Below, piece after piece: positions 25,608 through 35,019 of a DNA stretch of 64,000 nucleotides. Under the pieces are notes generated by a model. The model saw only the letters and a program-made list of their open reading frames with translations, did no database searches and was not told where the DNA came from. Source of the stretch: Chitinophaga deserti (lineage in GTDB: Bacteria; Bacteroidota; Bacteroidia; Chitinophagales; Chitinophagaceae). Location of the stretch: positions 811,935 through 875,934 of the forward strand of contig NZ_QFFK01000001.1 of NCBI RefSeq assembly GCF_003149455.1, in the 5' to 3' direction. A program made the position numbers and the translations under genes. How positions within the stretch are numbered: position 1 is the stretch's first letter; each line of letters begins with the position of its first letter.

Positions 25608-26690
25608 TTAAAACAACTTCAACTGGTTGGTAGGCCTGGCAAAAAGGGAAGTATTAAACTCGAACTTGTCCTGGTTCATACCCAGGCGTTTCGTTTGTAC
25701 CCTAAACTGTTGGCGGATAATGTCGGCTATATTACCATCGCCCCGCATACGGCGGCCAAACTCACTATCGTTCACCTGCCCGCCATGAAGGCTTTCCACC
25801 ATATGCCATACTTTATCTGCCCGGTCCGGGAAATTCTTATGTAACCAGTCTTTGAATATCACCTGCACGGCATCGTTCAGGCGAACTACCGTGTACCCTG
25901 CATACTTCGCCCCGTTTTCGGCAGCCTGTTCCAGCAACCGGGGTATCTCATGATCATTCAGGCCGGGGATAATGGGCGCCGTCATCACACCTACCGGCAC
26001 CCCCAGTTCAGAAAGCTCCCGGATCACTTTAAGGCGCTGTACACCCGTGGCCGTCCGCGGTTCCATCTTCTGCCGGAGATCCTCCTGCAGGGTGGTAAGG
26101 CTCACATACACACAAATGAGGTTATGCTCAGCCATCTTCTGCAAAATGTATTTATCGCGCAGCACGAGTGCATTCTTCGTGATGATACCTACCGGCTGGC
26201 GGTATTCCCATGCCACCTCCAGCAACTGCCGGGTAATCCACATCTTACGCTCCAGGGGCTGGTAGCAATCCGTATTCCCGGAAAGGGATAATGGTTTGGG
26301 CGTCCAGCTTTTGTTATTGAGGAATTTACGGAGCAGCTCCGGTGCATTTATTTTGGCGACTATCTTCCGTTCAAAATCAAGCCCTGCACTGAAGCCCCAG
26401 AACTGGTGGGAATTTCGGGCATAGCAATATATACAACCATGCTCGCAGCCCTGGTAGGGGTTCATGGAATACCACATCCCTACATCGGGACTATCCACTT
26501 TATTCACCAGGGTTTTGGCGTTTTCTTCGAAGATCTGGGTAGGAACATCCGCCTGCCACCATTCGTCTATGCCTTCGGGATGCTCCTGAGCGTACTCTTC
26601 CGTCAGGAACCGGTTTTTCGGGTTCACCTGGGCGCCCCGGCCTTTATAGTAAGGGAATGATGCGGGTGTATCGCTGAATGGAAGCGTCAT
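25608..26690 (-). CDS. PA0069/Rv2578c-family radical SAM protein
   Basis: The ATG at 26690 is preferred to a GTG two codons upstream. The protein of 360 aa contains GCEHGCIYCYARNSHQFW, with the CxxxCxxC cluster that binds the SAM-cleaving [4Fe-4S] centre, then LSGNTDCYQP and VGVMTAPIIPGLNDHEI, the barrel motifs of this family. It is a cytoplasmic enzyme related to spore photoproduct lyase in layout, with unknown substrate; DNA or tRNA modification has been considered for relatives. Four bases upstream of its start lies a 36-base AT-rich palindrome, a likely operator. Confidence 0.87.
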   Translation of the reverse strand: MTLPFSDTPASFPYYKGRGAQVNPKNRFLTEEYAQEHPEGIDEWWQADVPTQIFEENAKTLVNKVDSPDVGMWYSMNPYQGCEHGCIYCYARNSHQFWGFSAGLDFERKIVAKINAPELLRKFLNNKSWTPKPLSLSGNTDCYQPLERKMWITRQLLEVAWEYRQPVGIITKNALVLRDKYILQKMAEHNLICVYVSLTTLQEDLRQKMEPRTATGVQRLKVIRELSELGVPVGVMTAPIIPGLNDHEIPRLLEQAAENGAKYAGYTVVRLNDAVQVIFKDWLHKNFPDRADKVWHMVESLHGGQVNDSEFGRRMRGDGNIADIIRQQFRVQTKRLGMNQDKFEFNTSLFARPTNQLKLF

Positions 26691-26694
26691 ATAC

Positions 26695-26730
26695 ACTAAT
26701 TATTTTAGTAAAAATACTAAATTAATTAGT
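26695..26730. promoter_or_regulatory. AT-rich palindrome, probable operator of the radical SAM gene
   Basis: Arms of 16 bp (26695-26710 and 26715-26730) match except for one pair around an AAAA centre. It fills most of the short gap between the stop of the MutS-like gene and the radical SAM start, and has no T-run after it, so an operator is likelier than a terminator. Confidence 0.55.
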
Positions 26731-26741
26731 AGATAAAAATT

Positions 26742-28523
26742 TTATATTATTCCCATCTGACGCATCAGGAAGGTGGCATTTTTATTTCGTGCTATCCCCG
26801 GCCGCATGGTATAGTCGAAAAGCAGCATCCCGTTCTCGAGGCTGCTTTCAAAACAATAATTCCGTACCCGCCCCGGGCATTCATTTTCCAACGTTCCCAG
26901 TTCCAGATCGTGCGTGGCAATCATACCTGCACAGCGGTATTGCAGGAAGTGCTTCACCAGTTCGCGCGAACCCGTCAGCTTATCTTCTGAATTCGTTCCT
27001 TTCAGAATTTCGTCCAGAATTATAAACACTTCTTCCCCGCCTTTCAGCACCGTAATAATCCTTTGCAGCCGCTGCAGCTCTGCCTGAAAATATGAAGTAT
27101 GCCTTGCGATGGAATCTTTAATACGCATGGATGTCATGATACGCACCGGGTGGCACCTGAACTGCGCTGCGCACACCGGCGCTCCCGCCATGGCCAGCAG
27201 CCAGTTTATCCCCACACTCCTTAAGAAGGTACTCTTACCGCTCATGTTCGACCCGGTGATGATGTGGCATTGCTCTGCTGCATCTATCCGCCAGTCGTTC
27301 TTCACACATTCCTGCTCCGGGATCAGCGGATGGCCGATGCCCGTGCCGCCGGTACCACTCATTTCACCACCCACTTCCGGATAAATATACTCGGGATGGT
27401 TGAAAGCAAACGTAGCCAGACTGTTCGCAGTTTCCATAAGCGCAATCGCCTCCAGCCACTCATCCATGTCGTCCCGGTACTTCTCCTTCCAGCGCTCCAT
27501 CCTGAATATACAATGGATATCATACAGCATGAGGGAATTCAATATCAGCCCCACCAGCAGGTTCATCCGCTGATCGAGGAGATTACTGATACGGGCAAGC
27601 TGATGCAGCGAACGGTCGGCCTCCTGGGCAGTGCGTTTCCTTGCTTCCAGCCAGGGCACTCCTTTCCAGTCTTCCGTACCTATCATCTTCAACAGCACCG
27701 CAAACTTTGCCAGCACTTTTTCTTTATTCGACAGTAAAGCATGCTGCGCATTTACCTTCTTTACATTCATCAGCAAAATCCCCCAGTTCACGAACAGCAT
27801 CAATGTCATCCAGACTACCACACCCGTAACAGCATAATAAATAATCCCCCCCAACAGCAATGCCGGCATCACATAAGCAGCTATCAGCAAACCCTTTTTT
27901 CCCAGGAACTCCATAGGTGCGGATTTCCAGAGGCGGATCTCCTTCAGATCGCGCGGGGTTTCATTTGCCAGTTGCGCATGCGCTGTAAAATCCTGCCGGA
28001 ACCCTATTCTGTGGCTTAGTTCAGCAACCGCTTTCTGTACCGAAATAATCTCTTCAGACGATTGTAATGGCTGCTGAAACCAACCAGCGAGGCGCTGCTT
28101 TCCGGAGAGCGTCCCCGTGCGGTTCAGGTGCTGAAACAGCGATGAAGGGCCAAACACATCGAGGTCTCCCGAAAAATCGTGCTGATCGTTGATGAATTCT
28201 TCCCCATCTTCAAAATCAGCCCCCTGTCCGGTTACGAGCTTCAATTCCTTTTCATTAAGCAGCAGCAGTGCCTTGTACAGCGCCTGCCTGTCTTTAGCAC
28301 GCTGATACTGCACCAGTGAAGCAATAAACCCTACAAACATGGCCCCGGCTGCCAGCAGCCATGCCGTATAAAAAGAAGTGGAAAAGTATTTGTATCCGAA
28401 CCAGGCAATGGCAAGAAAGCAGGCGAGGCGTATCAGCCCCAGGCTTTTCATCCGGCTTTCCGTGGCATTGAGTAAACGTCGGTATTCGTCTATACGTTGT
28501 TGATAAGTTTGCGCGATTTGCAT
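26742..28523 (-). CDS. Membrane-anchored MutS-like ATPase
   Basis: This 593-aa protein joins four predicted membrane helices (about 30-45, 52-72, 211-230 and 233-252) to a C-terminal MutS ATPase core. Walker A is TGSNMSGKST (about 423-432), followed by RHTSYFQAELQRL and Walker B FIILDEILKGTN with Asp504-Glu505, then TGSRELVKHF and ATHDLEL. It lacks the mismatch-recognition domain I of MutS and the Smr nuclease of MutS2, so it is not the housekeeping repair protein. Membrane anchoring next to a DNA-type ATPase is unusual; its function is unknown. It has its own transcription unit after the icmF terminator. Confidence 0.85.
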   Translation of the reverse strand: MQIAQTYQQRIDEYRRLLNATESRMKSLGLIRLACFLAIAWFGYKYFSTSFYTAWLLAAGAMFVGFIASLVQYQRAKDRQALYKALLLLNEKELKLVTGQGADFEDGEEFINDQHDFSGDLDVFGPSSLFQHLNRTGTLSGKQRLAGWFQQPLQSSEEIISVQKAVAELSHRIGFRQDFTAHAQLANETPRDLKEIRLWKSAPMEFLGKKGLLIAAYVMPALLLGGIIYYAVTGVVVWMTLMLFVNWGILLMNVKKVNAQHALLSNKEKVLAKFAVLLKMIGTEDWKGVPWLEARKRTAQEADRSLHQLARISNLLDQRMNLLVGLILNSLMLYDIHCIFRMERWKEKYRDDMDEWLEAIALMETANSLATFAFNHPEYIYPEVGGEMSGTGGTGIGHPLIPEQECVKNDWRIDAAEQCHIITGSNMSGKSTFLRSVGINWLLAMAGAPVCAAQFRCHPVRIMTSMRIKDSIARHTSYFQAELQRLQRIITVLKGGEEVFIILDEILKGTNSEDKLTGSRELVKHFLQYRCAGMIATHDLELGTLENECPGRVRNYCFESSLENGMLLFDYTMRPGIARNKNATFLMRQMGII

Positions 28524-28545
28524 GCCTCAAGTTAATGAATCCACA

Positions 28546-28575
28546 CAAAAAAACCGGACGGTTAGCCCGTCCGGT
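28546..28575 (-). terminator. Rho-independent terminator of icmF
   Basis: A 9-bp stem (28553-28561 with 28567-28575) is followed on the minus strand by seven T residues. It lies 27 bases after the icmF stop codon. Confidence 0.85.
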
Positions 28576-28602
28576 CAGTATTTCAAAATAAAATACGCTA
28601 TT

Positions 28603-31600
28603 CTACATATTCCTCCGGTACTGCCCGCCTACTTCATACAGCGCATGGGTGATCTGCCCAAGGGTACAGTATTTCACGGTTTCCATCAGCTGCTCGAACA
28701 GGTTACCATTGTCTACCGCTACCTGCTGCAGCTTCTTCAACTGCTCCTCTCCATGATCAGCATGCCGTTCCTGGAAAGCGTTGAGTGCGGTGATCTGGTA
28801 TTCCTTTTCTTCGGTGGTGGAACGGATTACTTCTGCCGGAATAATAGTGGGGGAACCATTCTTATTGAGGAATGTATTCACGCCGATAATGGGAAATTCT
28901 CCCGAATGCTTCAGTGATTCGTAATACAGGCTTTCTTCCTGTATCTTATTGCGCTGATACATCCTTTCCATGGCACCCAGCACGCCGCCACGCTCTGTGA
29001 TACGGTTGAACTCTGCCAGCACGGCCTCTTCCACCAGGTCGGTCAGTTCTTCAATAAAGAAGCTTCCCTGGTTGGGGTTCTCGTTCTTCGCAGTTCCCAG
29101 TTCGCGGTTAATGATCAATTGAATGGCCATTGCCCGGCGCACACTTTCTTCGGTAGGTGTAGTGATGGCCTCGTCGTAAGCGTTTGTGTGAAGGGAGTTA
29201 CAGTTGTCGTATATGGCATAAAGCGCCTGCAGGGTGGTGCGGATATCGTTGAAGTCGATCTCCTGCGCATGCAGGCTACGGCCGGATGTCTGGATATGAT
29301 ACTTCAGTTTCTGCGACCGGTCGTTTCCTTTGTATTTGTATTTGATGGCCTTCGCCCATATGCGGCGGGCCACACGGCCAATCACGGCATACTCGGGGTC
29401 CATACCATTGCTGAAGAAGAAAGACAGGTTAGGCGCGAAATCATCGATATTCATGCCGCGGCTCAGGTAATACTCCACATACGTGAAGCCGTTCGCCAAT
29501 GTGAAAGCCAGCTGTGTAATAGGGTTAGCGCCTGCTTCTGCAATGTGGTATCCGGAAATACTCACGGAATAGAAGTTGCGGACTTTCTCACGGATGAAAT
29601 AATCCTGCACATCGCCCATCAGCTTCAATGCAAATTCTGTAGAGAAGATACAGGTATTCTGTGCCTGATCTTCTTTCAGGATATCGGCCTGAACCGTACC
29701 GCGTACTGTGCTCAGGGCATAAGCTTTTATCTTCGCATACACTTCCGGCTCCAGTACATCACTGCCGGAAACACCCAGTAACCGCAGGCCCAGCCCGTTA
29801 TTACCATGCGGCAAATCGCCGTTGTAACGGGGCAGCGGATGGTCTTTGAACTTCTTATTTATAATGGCCTGTACTTTATCTTCCAGTCCTTCTTTCGCTA
29901 TATACTTTTCACATTCCTGATCAATGGCGGCATTCATGAAGAAGGCGAGCAGGATCGGGGCCGGACCATTAATCGTCATCGACACGGAGGTCTTAGGATC
30001 GCAGAGGTCGAAGCCGGAATAGAGTTTCTTGGCATCATCCACCGAAGCAATGCTCACACCGCTGTTTCCTACTTTACCATAAATATCCGGACGGTAAGCA
30101 GGGTCTTCCCCGTAAAGGGTTACACTGTCGAATGCAGTGGAAAGACGCTTGGCCGGCTGGTCTACAGATACATAGTGGAAGCGTTTGTTCGTTCTTTCCG
30201 GACCGCCTTCCCCGGCAAACATCCTCGTAGGATCTTCCCCTTCACGCTTCAGGGGAAATACCCCTGCTGCATATGGGAACTCTCCCGGCAGGTTTTCTGT
30301 AAGCTGCCAGCGGAGGATGTCGCCCCAGTCTTTATACTGCGGCAACGATACTTTGGGAACGCGGGTATGGGAAAGACTCTCACTGAAAAGGGGCAGTTTG
30401 ATAACCTTGTCCCTTACCTGGAAAGCGTAATGTTCTGCTTTATATTTCTCCACTACAGCAGGCCAACCGGTAATGAGGGCTTTGCATTCAGGGGTAATTT
30501 TTTCCTGCACCTGTTTGCTGATCTCTTCCAGTTCGGATGCATGTTTCAGTCCGGGTGTTTTCAATACACCATCGAGCTGGTACCATTGCGTGGCAAGGGC
30601 ACATTGCTCTTTCACCCAATCGTTATAATCATTACTCGCGGTTGCGATCTCCGACAGGTAGCGCACGCGGGAGGGAGGAATAATGAGTGATTTTGTGGAT
30701 GTGGCGGTAACCGGTTTATCGGGCTGATCGTCTGTAAAGTGGATACCTGTTTTCTCCGCGATGCGGTGCATCAGGCGGCCAAACAACTGGTTTACCCCGG
30801 GGTCATTGAACTGCGAAGCGATGGTGCCTAAAACGGGCAGGTCTTCATCTTTGGCTTCCCATAATCCGTTGTTACGTTTGTATTGTTTACGCACGTCGTG
30901 CAGGGCATCGAGCGCGCCGGCTTTATCGAATTTGTTGATGCAGATGAGATCCGCATAATCCAGCATGTTGATTTTCTCCAGCTGGGAAGCTGCGCCGTAT
31001 TCCGGCGTCATCACGTAGAGGGAAACATCGCAGTAATCCACGATGGCAGTATCGCTCTGGCCGATACCGGATGTTTCGAGGATAATAAAATCGAATGCTG
31101 CGGCTTTGCAGATATCAATGGCTTCCTGTATATGCAGACTGATGGCTTTATCGCTTTCGCGGGTAGCGAGGGAGCGCATGTAAGCGCGGGGGTGGTGGAT
31201 GGAGTTCATCCGGATACGGTCTCCCAGCAGGGCGCCACCGGTTTTCTTCTTGGAGGGGTCTACCGAAATAACGGCGATGGTTTTATCGGTATAGGTGCGA
31301 AGGAAGCGGCGGACCAGCTCATCGGTTACGCTGGATTTACCTGCGCCCCCGGTACCGGTGATGCCCAGTACGGGTGTTTTACGGGCAAGGATCTTCAGAT
31401 CTTCCTGCTGCCCGTTAAGCGCATAATTCTCGGCGTAAGTAATGGCTTTGGCGATCTCCGGAGAATCGTATTGTGTAAGCTTTGCGGGGTCGAGCTTCCA
31501 CTCGCCCTGCTTAACGGTTTCGAAATCGCATTGGCGGATCACGTCTTCTATCATACCTGCGAGACCGAACTTGCGCCCGTCATCCGGACTATAAATCCTG

Positions 31601-31944
31601 GCGATGCCATAAGCATGCAGCTCATCGATTTCAATGGGGAGGATGGTACCGCCGCCGCCGCCGAAGATGCGGATATGGCCGCAGCCTTTTTCATTCAGCA
31701 GATCGTACATGTACTTAAAAAACTCGATGTGCCCGCCCTGGTACGATGTTACCGCGATACCCTGCGCATCTTCCTGAATGGCACAGTCCACGATTTCAGC
31801 CGCTGAGCGGTTATGACCCAGATGGATCACCTCAGCACCGGTGCTCTGCATGATCCGGCGCATAATGTTGATAGCCGCATCGTGCCCGTCGAAAAGGGCC
31901 GCTGCGGTTACAATCCTGATTTTGTTGTTCGGTGTATAAGTCAT
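28603..31944 (-). CDS. icmF: Fused isobutyryl-CoA mutase (IcmF type)
   Basis: Started at ATG 31944 the protein has 1113 residues, as usual for IcmF. Domains in order: cobalamin-binding (about 10-140) with [10 protein letters not shown] carrying the Co-ligand His21; MeaI-type G-protein chaperone (about 190-400) with Walker [13 protein letters not shown] and [18 protein letters not shown]; and a C-terminal acyl-CoA mutase TIM barrel with [19 protein letters not shown] and [17 protein letters not shown] sequence. It interconverts isobutyryl-CoA and n-butyryl-CoA with adenosylcobalamin, and the fused GTPase loads and protects the cofactor. It is expected in branched-chain or polyketide carbon flow. 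A start 51 codons upstream is rejected because it adds Arg-rich non-conserved sequence. Confidence 0.93.
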   Translation of the reverse strand: MTYTPNNKIRIVTAAALFDGHDAAINIMRRIMQSTGAEVIHLGHNRSAAEIVDCAIQEDAQGIAVTSYQGGHIEFFKYMYDLLNEKGCGHIRIFGGGGGTILPIEIDELHAYGIARIYSPDDGRKFGLAGMIEDVIRQCDFETVKQGEWKLDPAKLTQYDSPEIAKAITYAENYALNGQQEDLKILARKTPVLGITGTGGAGKSSVTDELVRRFLRTYTDKTIAVISVDPSKKKTGGALLGDRIRMNSIHHPRAYMRSLATRESDKAISLHIQEAIDICKAAAFDFIILETSGIGQSDTAIVDYCDVSLYVMTPEYGAASQLEKINMLDYADLICINKFDKAGALDALHDVRKQYKRNNGLWEAKDEDLPVLGTIASQFNDPGVNQLFGRLMHRIAEKTGIHFTDDQPDKPVTATSTKSLIIPPSRVRYLSEIATASNDYNDWVKEQCALATQWYQLDGVLKTPGLKHASELEEISKQVQEKITPECKALITGWPAVVEKYKAEHYAFQVRDKVIKLPLFSESLSHTRVPKVSLPQYKDWGDILRWQLTENLPGEFPYAAGVFPLKREGEDPTRMFAGEGGPERTNKRFHYVSVDQPAKRLSTAFDSVTLYGEDPAYRPDIYGKVGNSGVSIASVDDAKKLYSGFDLCDPKTSVSMTINGPAPILLAFFMNAAIDQECEKYIAKEGLEDKVQAIINKKFKDHPLPRYNGDLPHGNNGLGLRLLGVSGSDVLEPEVYAKIKAYALSTVRGTVQADILKEDQAQNTCIFSTEFALKLMGDVQDYFIREKVRNFYSVSISGYHIAEAGANPITQLAFTLANGFTYVEYYLSRGMNIDDFAPNLSFFFSNGMDPEYAVIGRVARRIWAKAIKYKYKGNDRSQKLKYHIQTSGRSLHAQEIDFNDIRTTLQALYAIYDNCNSLHTNAYDEAITTPTEESVRRAMAIQLIINRELGTAKNENPNQGSFFIEELTDLVEEAVLAEFNRITERGGVLGAMERMYQRNKIQEESLYYESLKHSGEFPIIGVNTFLNKNGSPTIIPAEVIRSTTEEKEYQITALNAFQERHADHGEEQLKKLQQVAVDNGNLFEQLMETVKYCTLGQITHALYEVGGQYRRNM

Positions 31945-32315
31945 GTTTGACAAAGCTTCTTGTGCCCGGCACGCATCGCGCAGGGAAACATGCAAGTTAC
32001 GAAAATAGCGGGTGCGGGTGCGGCAGAGATGGAATTTGGAACATTGATTACCAGAACTTCCATTCATTAAAAAATTTCCAACTGCAACCCCTTGCAACTG
32101 AAAAAATTGCTAAAATTTCAGCTAAAAACAGGGATGGCAGGTTTCGAAAACATCTAAGCCTGATGAAAGGGGCTTTCGAAAATATCCAACTCCAATTCGA
32201 TTGCGGTTGCAGGAACTGTAAATGGGCCGCGGCGGGTTTAAATATTCTCCAATACACCCCTGCCCCCCGTCTGATGCGTCTTACGTATATTCAGTTACAA
32301 CAAAATCGTCCTTAC
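31945..32315. other. Divergent intergenic region between icmF and the 250-aa gene
   Basis: This stretch should hold promoters for both flanking genes. On the minus strand TATTTTCG (7 of 8 matches to the -7 box) lies about 65 bases upstream of icmF. A TTTCGAAA palindrome occurs twice, at 32142 and 32174, exactly 32 bases apart, which might be paired operator sites. No gene or structured RNA was recognised. Confidence 0.35.
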
Positions 32316-33068
32316 ATGGGAATCATCACTTCCGTTATCACTTTTAAAGGCAAAGTGGGCAATATGATTGCCTACGAGCGCAACGGCAAAACCTGCCTGC
32401 GCACTGTGCCGGAAACCGTCAGGCAAACGGCCAATACCCGCCGTTCCGCCAAATGGTTCGGCGCTGCCAGCCGTAAAGGCGCCTTTATCCGCAGCGCACT
32501 GGCGCCCGATCTCGACATCCTCTGCGATGGCCATGCCGTGAACCGGCTCAACAGTACCATCGTAACCGCTGGCAGGAACAACCACGCTGCCCTGAAAGGC
32601 TTCCGCTTCAACGGGCACACGGGGATCGAAAAGTTTTTCCCCGAGCTGCCTGTCTTCTCACAGGATGGTAAGCTGCATATCCCAGCGCAGAAGCTACAGG
32701 GCTTTGGAGATGCGGTACGGATGGAAGTAAAGCTCATTGCCACCCGGATCGACTTTACCACCCGCAGCGTTACAGGGATGGATGCGGACGTGCTGCACAT
32801 CGACCTGGAGCAACCTTTCACAGGAGCGGATTTATCGGTCAGCGTACCCGGCAAAGGAACTTTGCTGGTGACCCTGCAGGTGAGGACCTTCCTGAAAGAC
32901 GGGGTTTCCTACGACAGAAGGCTTAATGCCGCCGAAATCATCGCCGTGGAAGAAGTGGTAACCCCGGAAGTGGTAGCCCCCAAATCACGCCCCAACAAGC
33001 GGCAACCCCACGCTTCACTGGCTACCAAACCCACTATAAACGGTCAGGACCCCGTTCCGCGGGAATAA
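32316..33068 (+). CDS. Uncharacterised Bacteroidota-type protein, GKVGN...RNGK pattern
   Basis: ATG 32316 is chosen because the sequence before it has no coding character, giving 250 aa. The N-terminus reads GIITSVITFKGKVGNMIAYE then RNGKTCLRTVPETVRQTANT, a pattern that resembles the start of short DUF6266-like proteins common in this phylum. The middle (80-200) is beta-strand rich, and the tail from about 215 is Pro/Arg-rich and probably disordered. It has no signal peptide or membrane segment. Such genes tend to occur as singletons with many paralogues; function is unknown. It is divergent from icmF and followed by a large non-coding stretch. Confidence 0.6.
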   Translation: MGIITSVITFKGKVGNMIAYERNGKTCLRTVPETVRQTANTRRSAKWFGAASRKGAFIRSALAPDLDILCDGHAVNRLNSTIVTAGRNNHAALKGFRFNGHTGIEKFFPELPVFSQDGKLHIPAQKLQGFGDAVRMEVKLIATRIDFTTRSVTGMDADVLHIDLEQPFTGADLSVSVPGKGTLLVTLQVRTFLKDGVSYDRRLNAAEIIAVEEVVTPEVVAPKSRPNKRQPHASLATKPTINGQDPVPRE

Positions 33069-33459
33069 CCCGCAGCCATGAATAAGGATATTTTGTTGTA
33101 AGAAGTTCATTATCAATTCATACGGAACCACAATCTACCCGGCAGGCCATCCCTCCGAAAGCCATTCCTATGAGCAGAAGGCACCCTGTTTCCGCCTTTC
33201 AGGCCTGTTACCAACTAAACCTTGCCTTCAGATCAAATACACATCACCTCCGCATCAAGTCCACCTCATGTCCACCTCATCTCCGAACTTAATTGTAGGT
33301 TACTACGTAGTTACTACACAGATACTCCATAGATACTATATAGATACCAGCATGTAATACCATACTATATCCCTCTTTTAACCCTTAATTACCCCCCTAA
33401 TAACTGTCTTTTATTCCCGTCATCATTCCCCAACTGCCCAGCCTCCCCATGCTCAACAC

Positions 33460-33533
33460 CATACTTTCCCGGCCACGGAGGCGGGGTGATCGCAACCTTC
33501 TCGTCTGTTACAAGCCCTAATACCCGGCTAAAT
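33460..33533. repeat. Intergenic repeat unit, copy A
   Basis: It starts with a CATACTTTCCCGG...ACGGAGG block and contains a 32-base block at 33502-33533 that matches copy B (33689-33720) at 30 of 32 positions. The spacing between the two blocks is nearly the same in both copies (42 and 40 bases). Confidence 0.65.
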
Positions 33534-33648
33534 GTCAACCCAATACTTCCACAGCCAATTGGCTTTTAACCCTGTTACACCTGGTCTATACCCCATGTCT
33601 TCCCGCTCCGGCCTGATGCATTGCACCTGATTACCTAACCGTCAATAC

Positions 33649-33720
33649 ATACATTCCCCTATACGGAGGCGTCTCCACCGCGAGTGCACGTCTGCTACAA
33701 GCCCTAAAACCCGGCTAAAT
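33649..33720. repeat. Intergenic repeat unit, copy B
   Basis: It carries a diverged ATTCCCC...ACGGAGGCG block and the 32-base block at 33689-33720 shared with copy A. Similarity to copy A is also traceable past the block in an AATTG-CTTT segment. Confidence 0.65.
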
Positions 33721-33779
33721 AATTCCACTGTTAATTGCCTTTGATCCCGGCCTCCCACTTATTCAGAGCCACCACATTG

Positions 33780-33802
33780 CATACTTTCCCCGGCACGGAG
33801 GT
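33780..33802. repeat. Intergenic repeat unit, partial copy C
   Basis: Only the CATACTTTCCCCGG...ACGGAGGTG part of the unit remains here; the 32-base block of copies A and B is missing. Confidence 0.5.
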
Positions 33803-33868
33803 GCCTATATGCCCCCGGATCACTTTACTGGGAATACTCAAAACCATGGAACCGGATACCTGAAATGA

Positions 33869-33900
33869 AAACAGGCTGTCCGGTAAGAAACAGCCTGTTT
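33869..33900. terminator. Hairpin in the non-coding region
   Basis: A perfect 10-bp stem (33869-33878 with 33891-33900) with a 12-base loop is followed by TTTTCATTT on the minus strand and by TTTAATG on the plus strand, so a minus-strand terminator is slightly favoured. Confidence 0.5.
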
Positions 33901-34113
33901 AATGAAAGACTTGTGAGTCCTGCATCACAACGTGGAATTTGATAAAATGCAATATAAAGAGTTGACGAACTCGCCATACCGGCGATAATTAGTTTATCTG
34001 GCTCACGCCACGGGTTCTCTCCTGAATGTCGTCTGTTGATTAATTAGTTGGATTTAGATCTGGCCTCTGCTTACGGGAATACACTCCTTTTGCAATACTG
34101 TGTATCTCGTACA

Positions 34114-34144
34114 CAATCTTAATTAAAAGTTTGTTAAAAAACAA
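34114..34144 (-). promoter_or_regulatory. Promoter-like pair for a possible minus-strand RNA
   Basis: On the minus strand a TTG (34144-34142) and TAAGATTG (34121-34114, one mismatch to TAnnTTTG) are 20 bases apart. Transcription would start near 34107 and could run to the hairpin at 33869-33900. The region is AT-rich, so a chance match is possible. Confidence 0.3.
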
Positions 34145-34276
34145 TTTTCCGCCCGGCTTTTCTAAAATAATATCACATACCCTTTACCCCACTTGTAGGG
34201 CAAAGGCTTCCCCAAACCCTTTACAGTAAAGGATTCAGGCCAACTTAATAAATTCGGTTAAAAAGGTAAAATCCTA

Positions 34277-34981
34277 TTAAAAACCAAGGCTTTTTTTGTG
34301 CTGCAGGTTGTACTTCTCGTGGTTGAATTTATAGAGCCTCGCTGGCCTGTGGCGCACATCCTTTTCCTCTTCATTCAAATCCACCAGGTAATCCATCGCA
34401 AAAAACTTCTTCCGAAAATTGCGGCGGTCCAGCTTCACATCAAGAATAGCTTCATACAGGTTCTGCAGATCGCGGAGGGAGAACTTCTTGGGCAGCAGAT
34501 TAAAGCCCACCGGCTGATCGATCACCTTTGCCTGAAGCCGCTGATAGCAGGTATCCAGGATATCTTTATGATCGAAAGCCATCTCGTGAATATCTTTCAC
34601 GGCATGCCAGTGCAGCTCGTTCTCCTGCGTTTTTAACTCTGCATGCTGGATGTTGATGAGGGAATAAAAAGCGATAGTGACTACACGCCCCGCAGGGTGC
34701 CGGTTAATGCCCCCAAAGGCCTGCACCTGCTCCATATACAGATCTTCCAACCCGGTACGGTCGCGCAGTACGCGGTATGCTGCCGTCTCCAGATCTTCGT
34801 CCGGATGCACAATATCGCCCAGCAAAGAGGGTTTGCCTTTGTACTCTTTCAGATCAGACTTGATCAATAGTACTTTCAGTTCGTTTTCATCGAAACCGAA
34901 GATTACACAATCGACGGAAATAGCCGCCATGAAATAATCCCTGATCTCGATGCGGTGCGTGTTAATGTTTTTGGTGTGCAT
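34277..34981 (-). CDS. NrtR-type transcriptional regulator (Nudix-like sensor plus winged helix)
   Basis: From ATG 34981 the protein has 234 residues; an ATG at 34930 is also possible. The N-terminal half has the Nudix fold (ISVDCVIFGFDENELKVLLI), but the Nudix box reads YRVLRDRTGLED instead of REUxEExGU, so catalytic Glu residues are lost, as in NrtR/AraR-type regulators that bind rather than cleave their ligand. The C-terminal half (FSLRDLQNLYEAIL, then RRNFRKKFFAMDYLV) is the winged helix that binds DNA. Bacteroides AraR belongs to this family. It lies 38 bases downstream of the amidohydrolase gene on the same strand, so it may regulate that gene or a sugar/nucleotide pathway. Confidence 0.85.
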   Translation of the reverse strand: MHTKNINTHRIEIRDYFMAAISVDCVIFGFDENELKVLLIKSDLKEYKGKPSLLGDIVHPDEDLETAAYRVLRDRTGLEDLYMEQVQAFGGINRHPAGRVVTIAFYSLINIQHAELKTQENELHWHAVKDIHEMAFDHKDILDTCYQRLQAKVIDQPVGFNLLPKKFSLRDLQNLYEAILDVKLDRRNFRKKFFAMDYLVDLNEEEKDVRHRPARLYKFNHEKYNLQHKKSLGF

Positions 34982-35019
34982 ACAGCATAATCGTGGAATA
35001 GTCAATAATATGCGGCGCA

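Larger units (their letters stand above)
33069..34276. other. 1.2-kb non-coding region with decayed repeats
   Basis: No convincing protein gene or known RNA is visible. From about 33240 to 33370 the sequence is C/T-rich, then made of short ACTAC/GATAC-like repeats. Between 33460 and 33802 lie diverged copies of a repeat unit (listed separately). A hairpin at 33869-33900 and a minus-strand promoter-like pair at 34114-34144 could delimit a minus-strand RNA of about 240 bases. The last 130 bases before the NrtR-type gene are AT-rich. Confidence 0.6.

Noticed and set aside
29806..30690. Open frame of 294 codons opposite icmF
   Set aside because: It is a shadow of the mutase domain of icmF; no start-site or motif evidence.
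31932..32315. Upstream extension of the 250-aa gene in the same frame
   Set aside because: The added sequence is antisense to the start of icmF and lacks coding character; the conserved-looking N-terminus begins at 32316.
33240..33370. Short repeated ACTAC/GATAC and TCCACCTCAT tracts considered as a CRISPR array
   Set aside because: Repeat units are irregular and short, with no constant-length spacers and no cas genes nearby.
33900..34140. Possible tRNA, 6S or tmRNA gene
   Set aside because: No cloverleaf, CCA end or tag ORF could be drawn; kept only as a weak ncRNA candidate.
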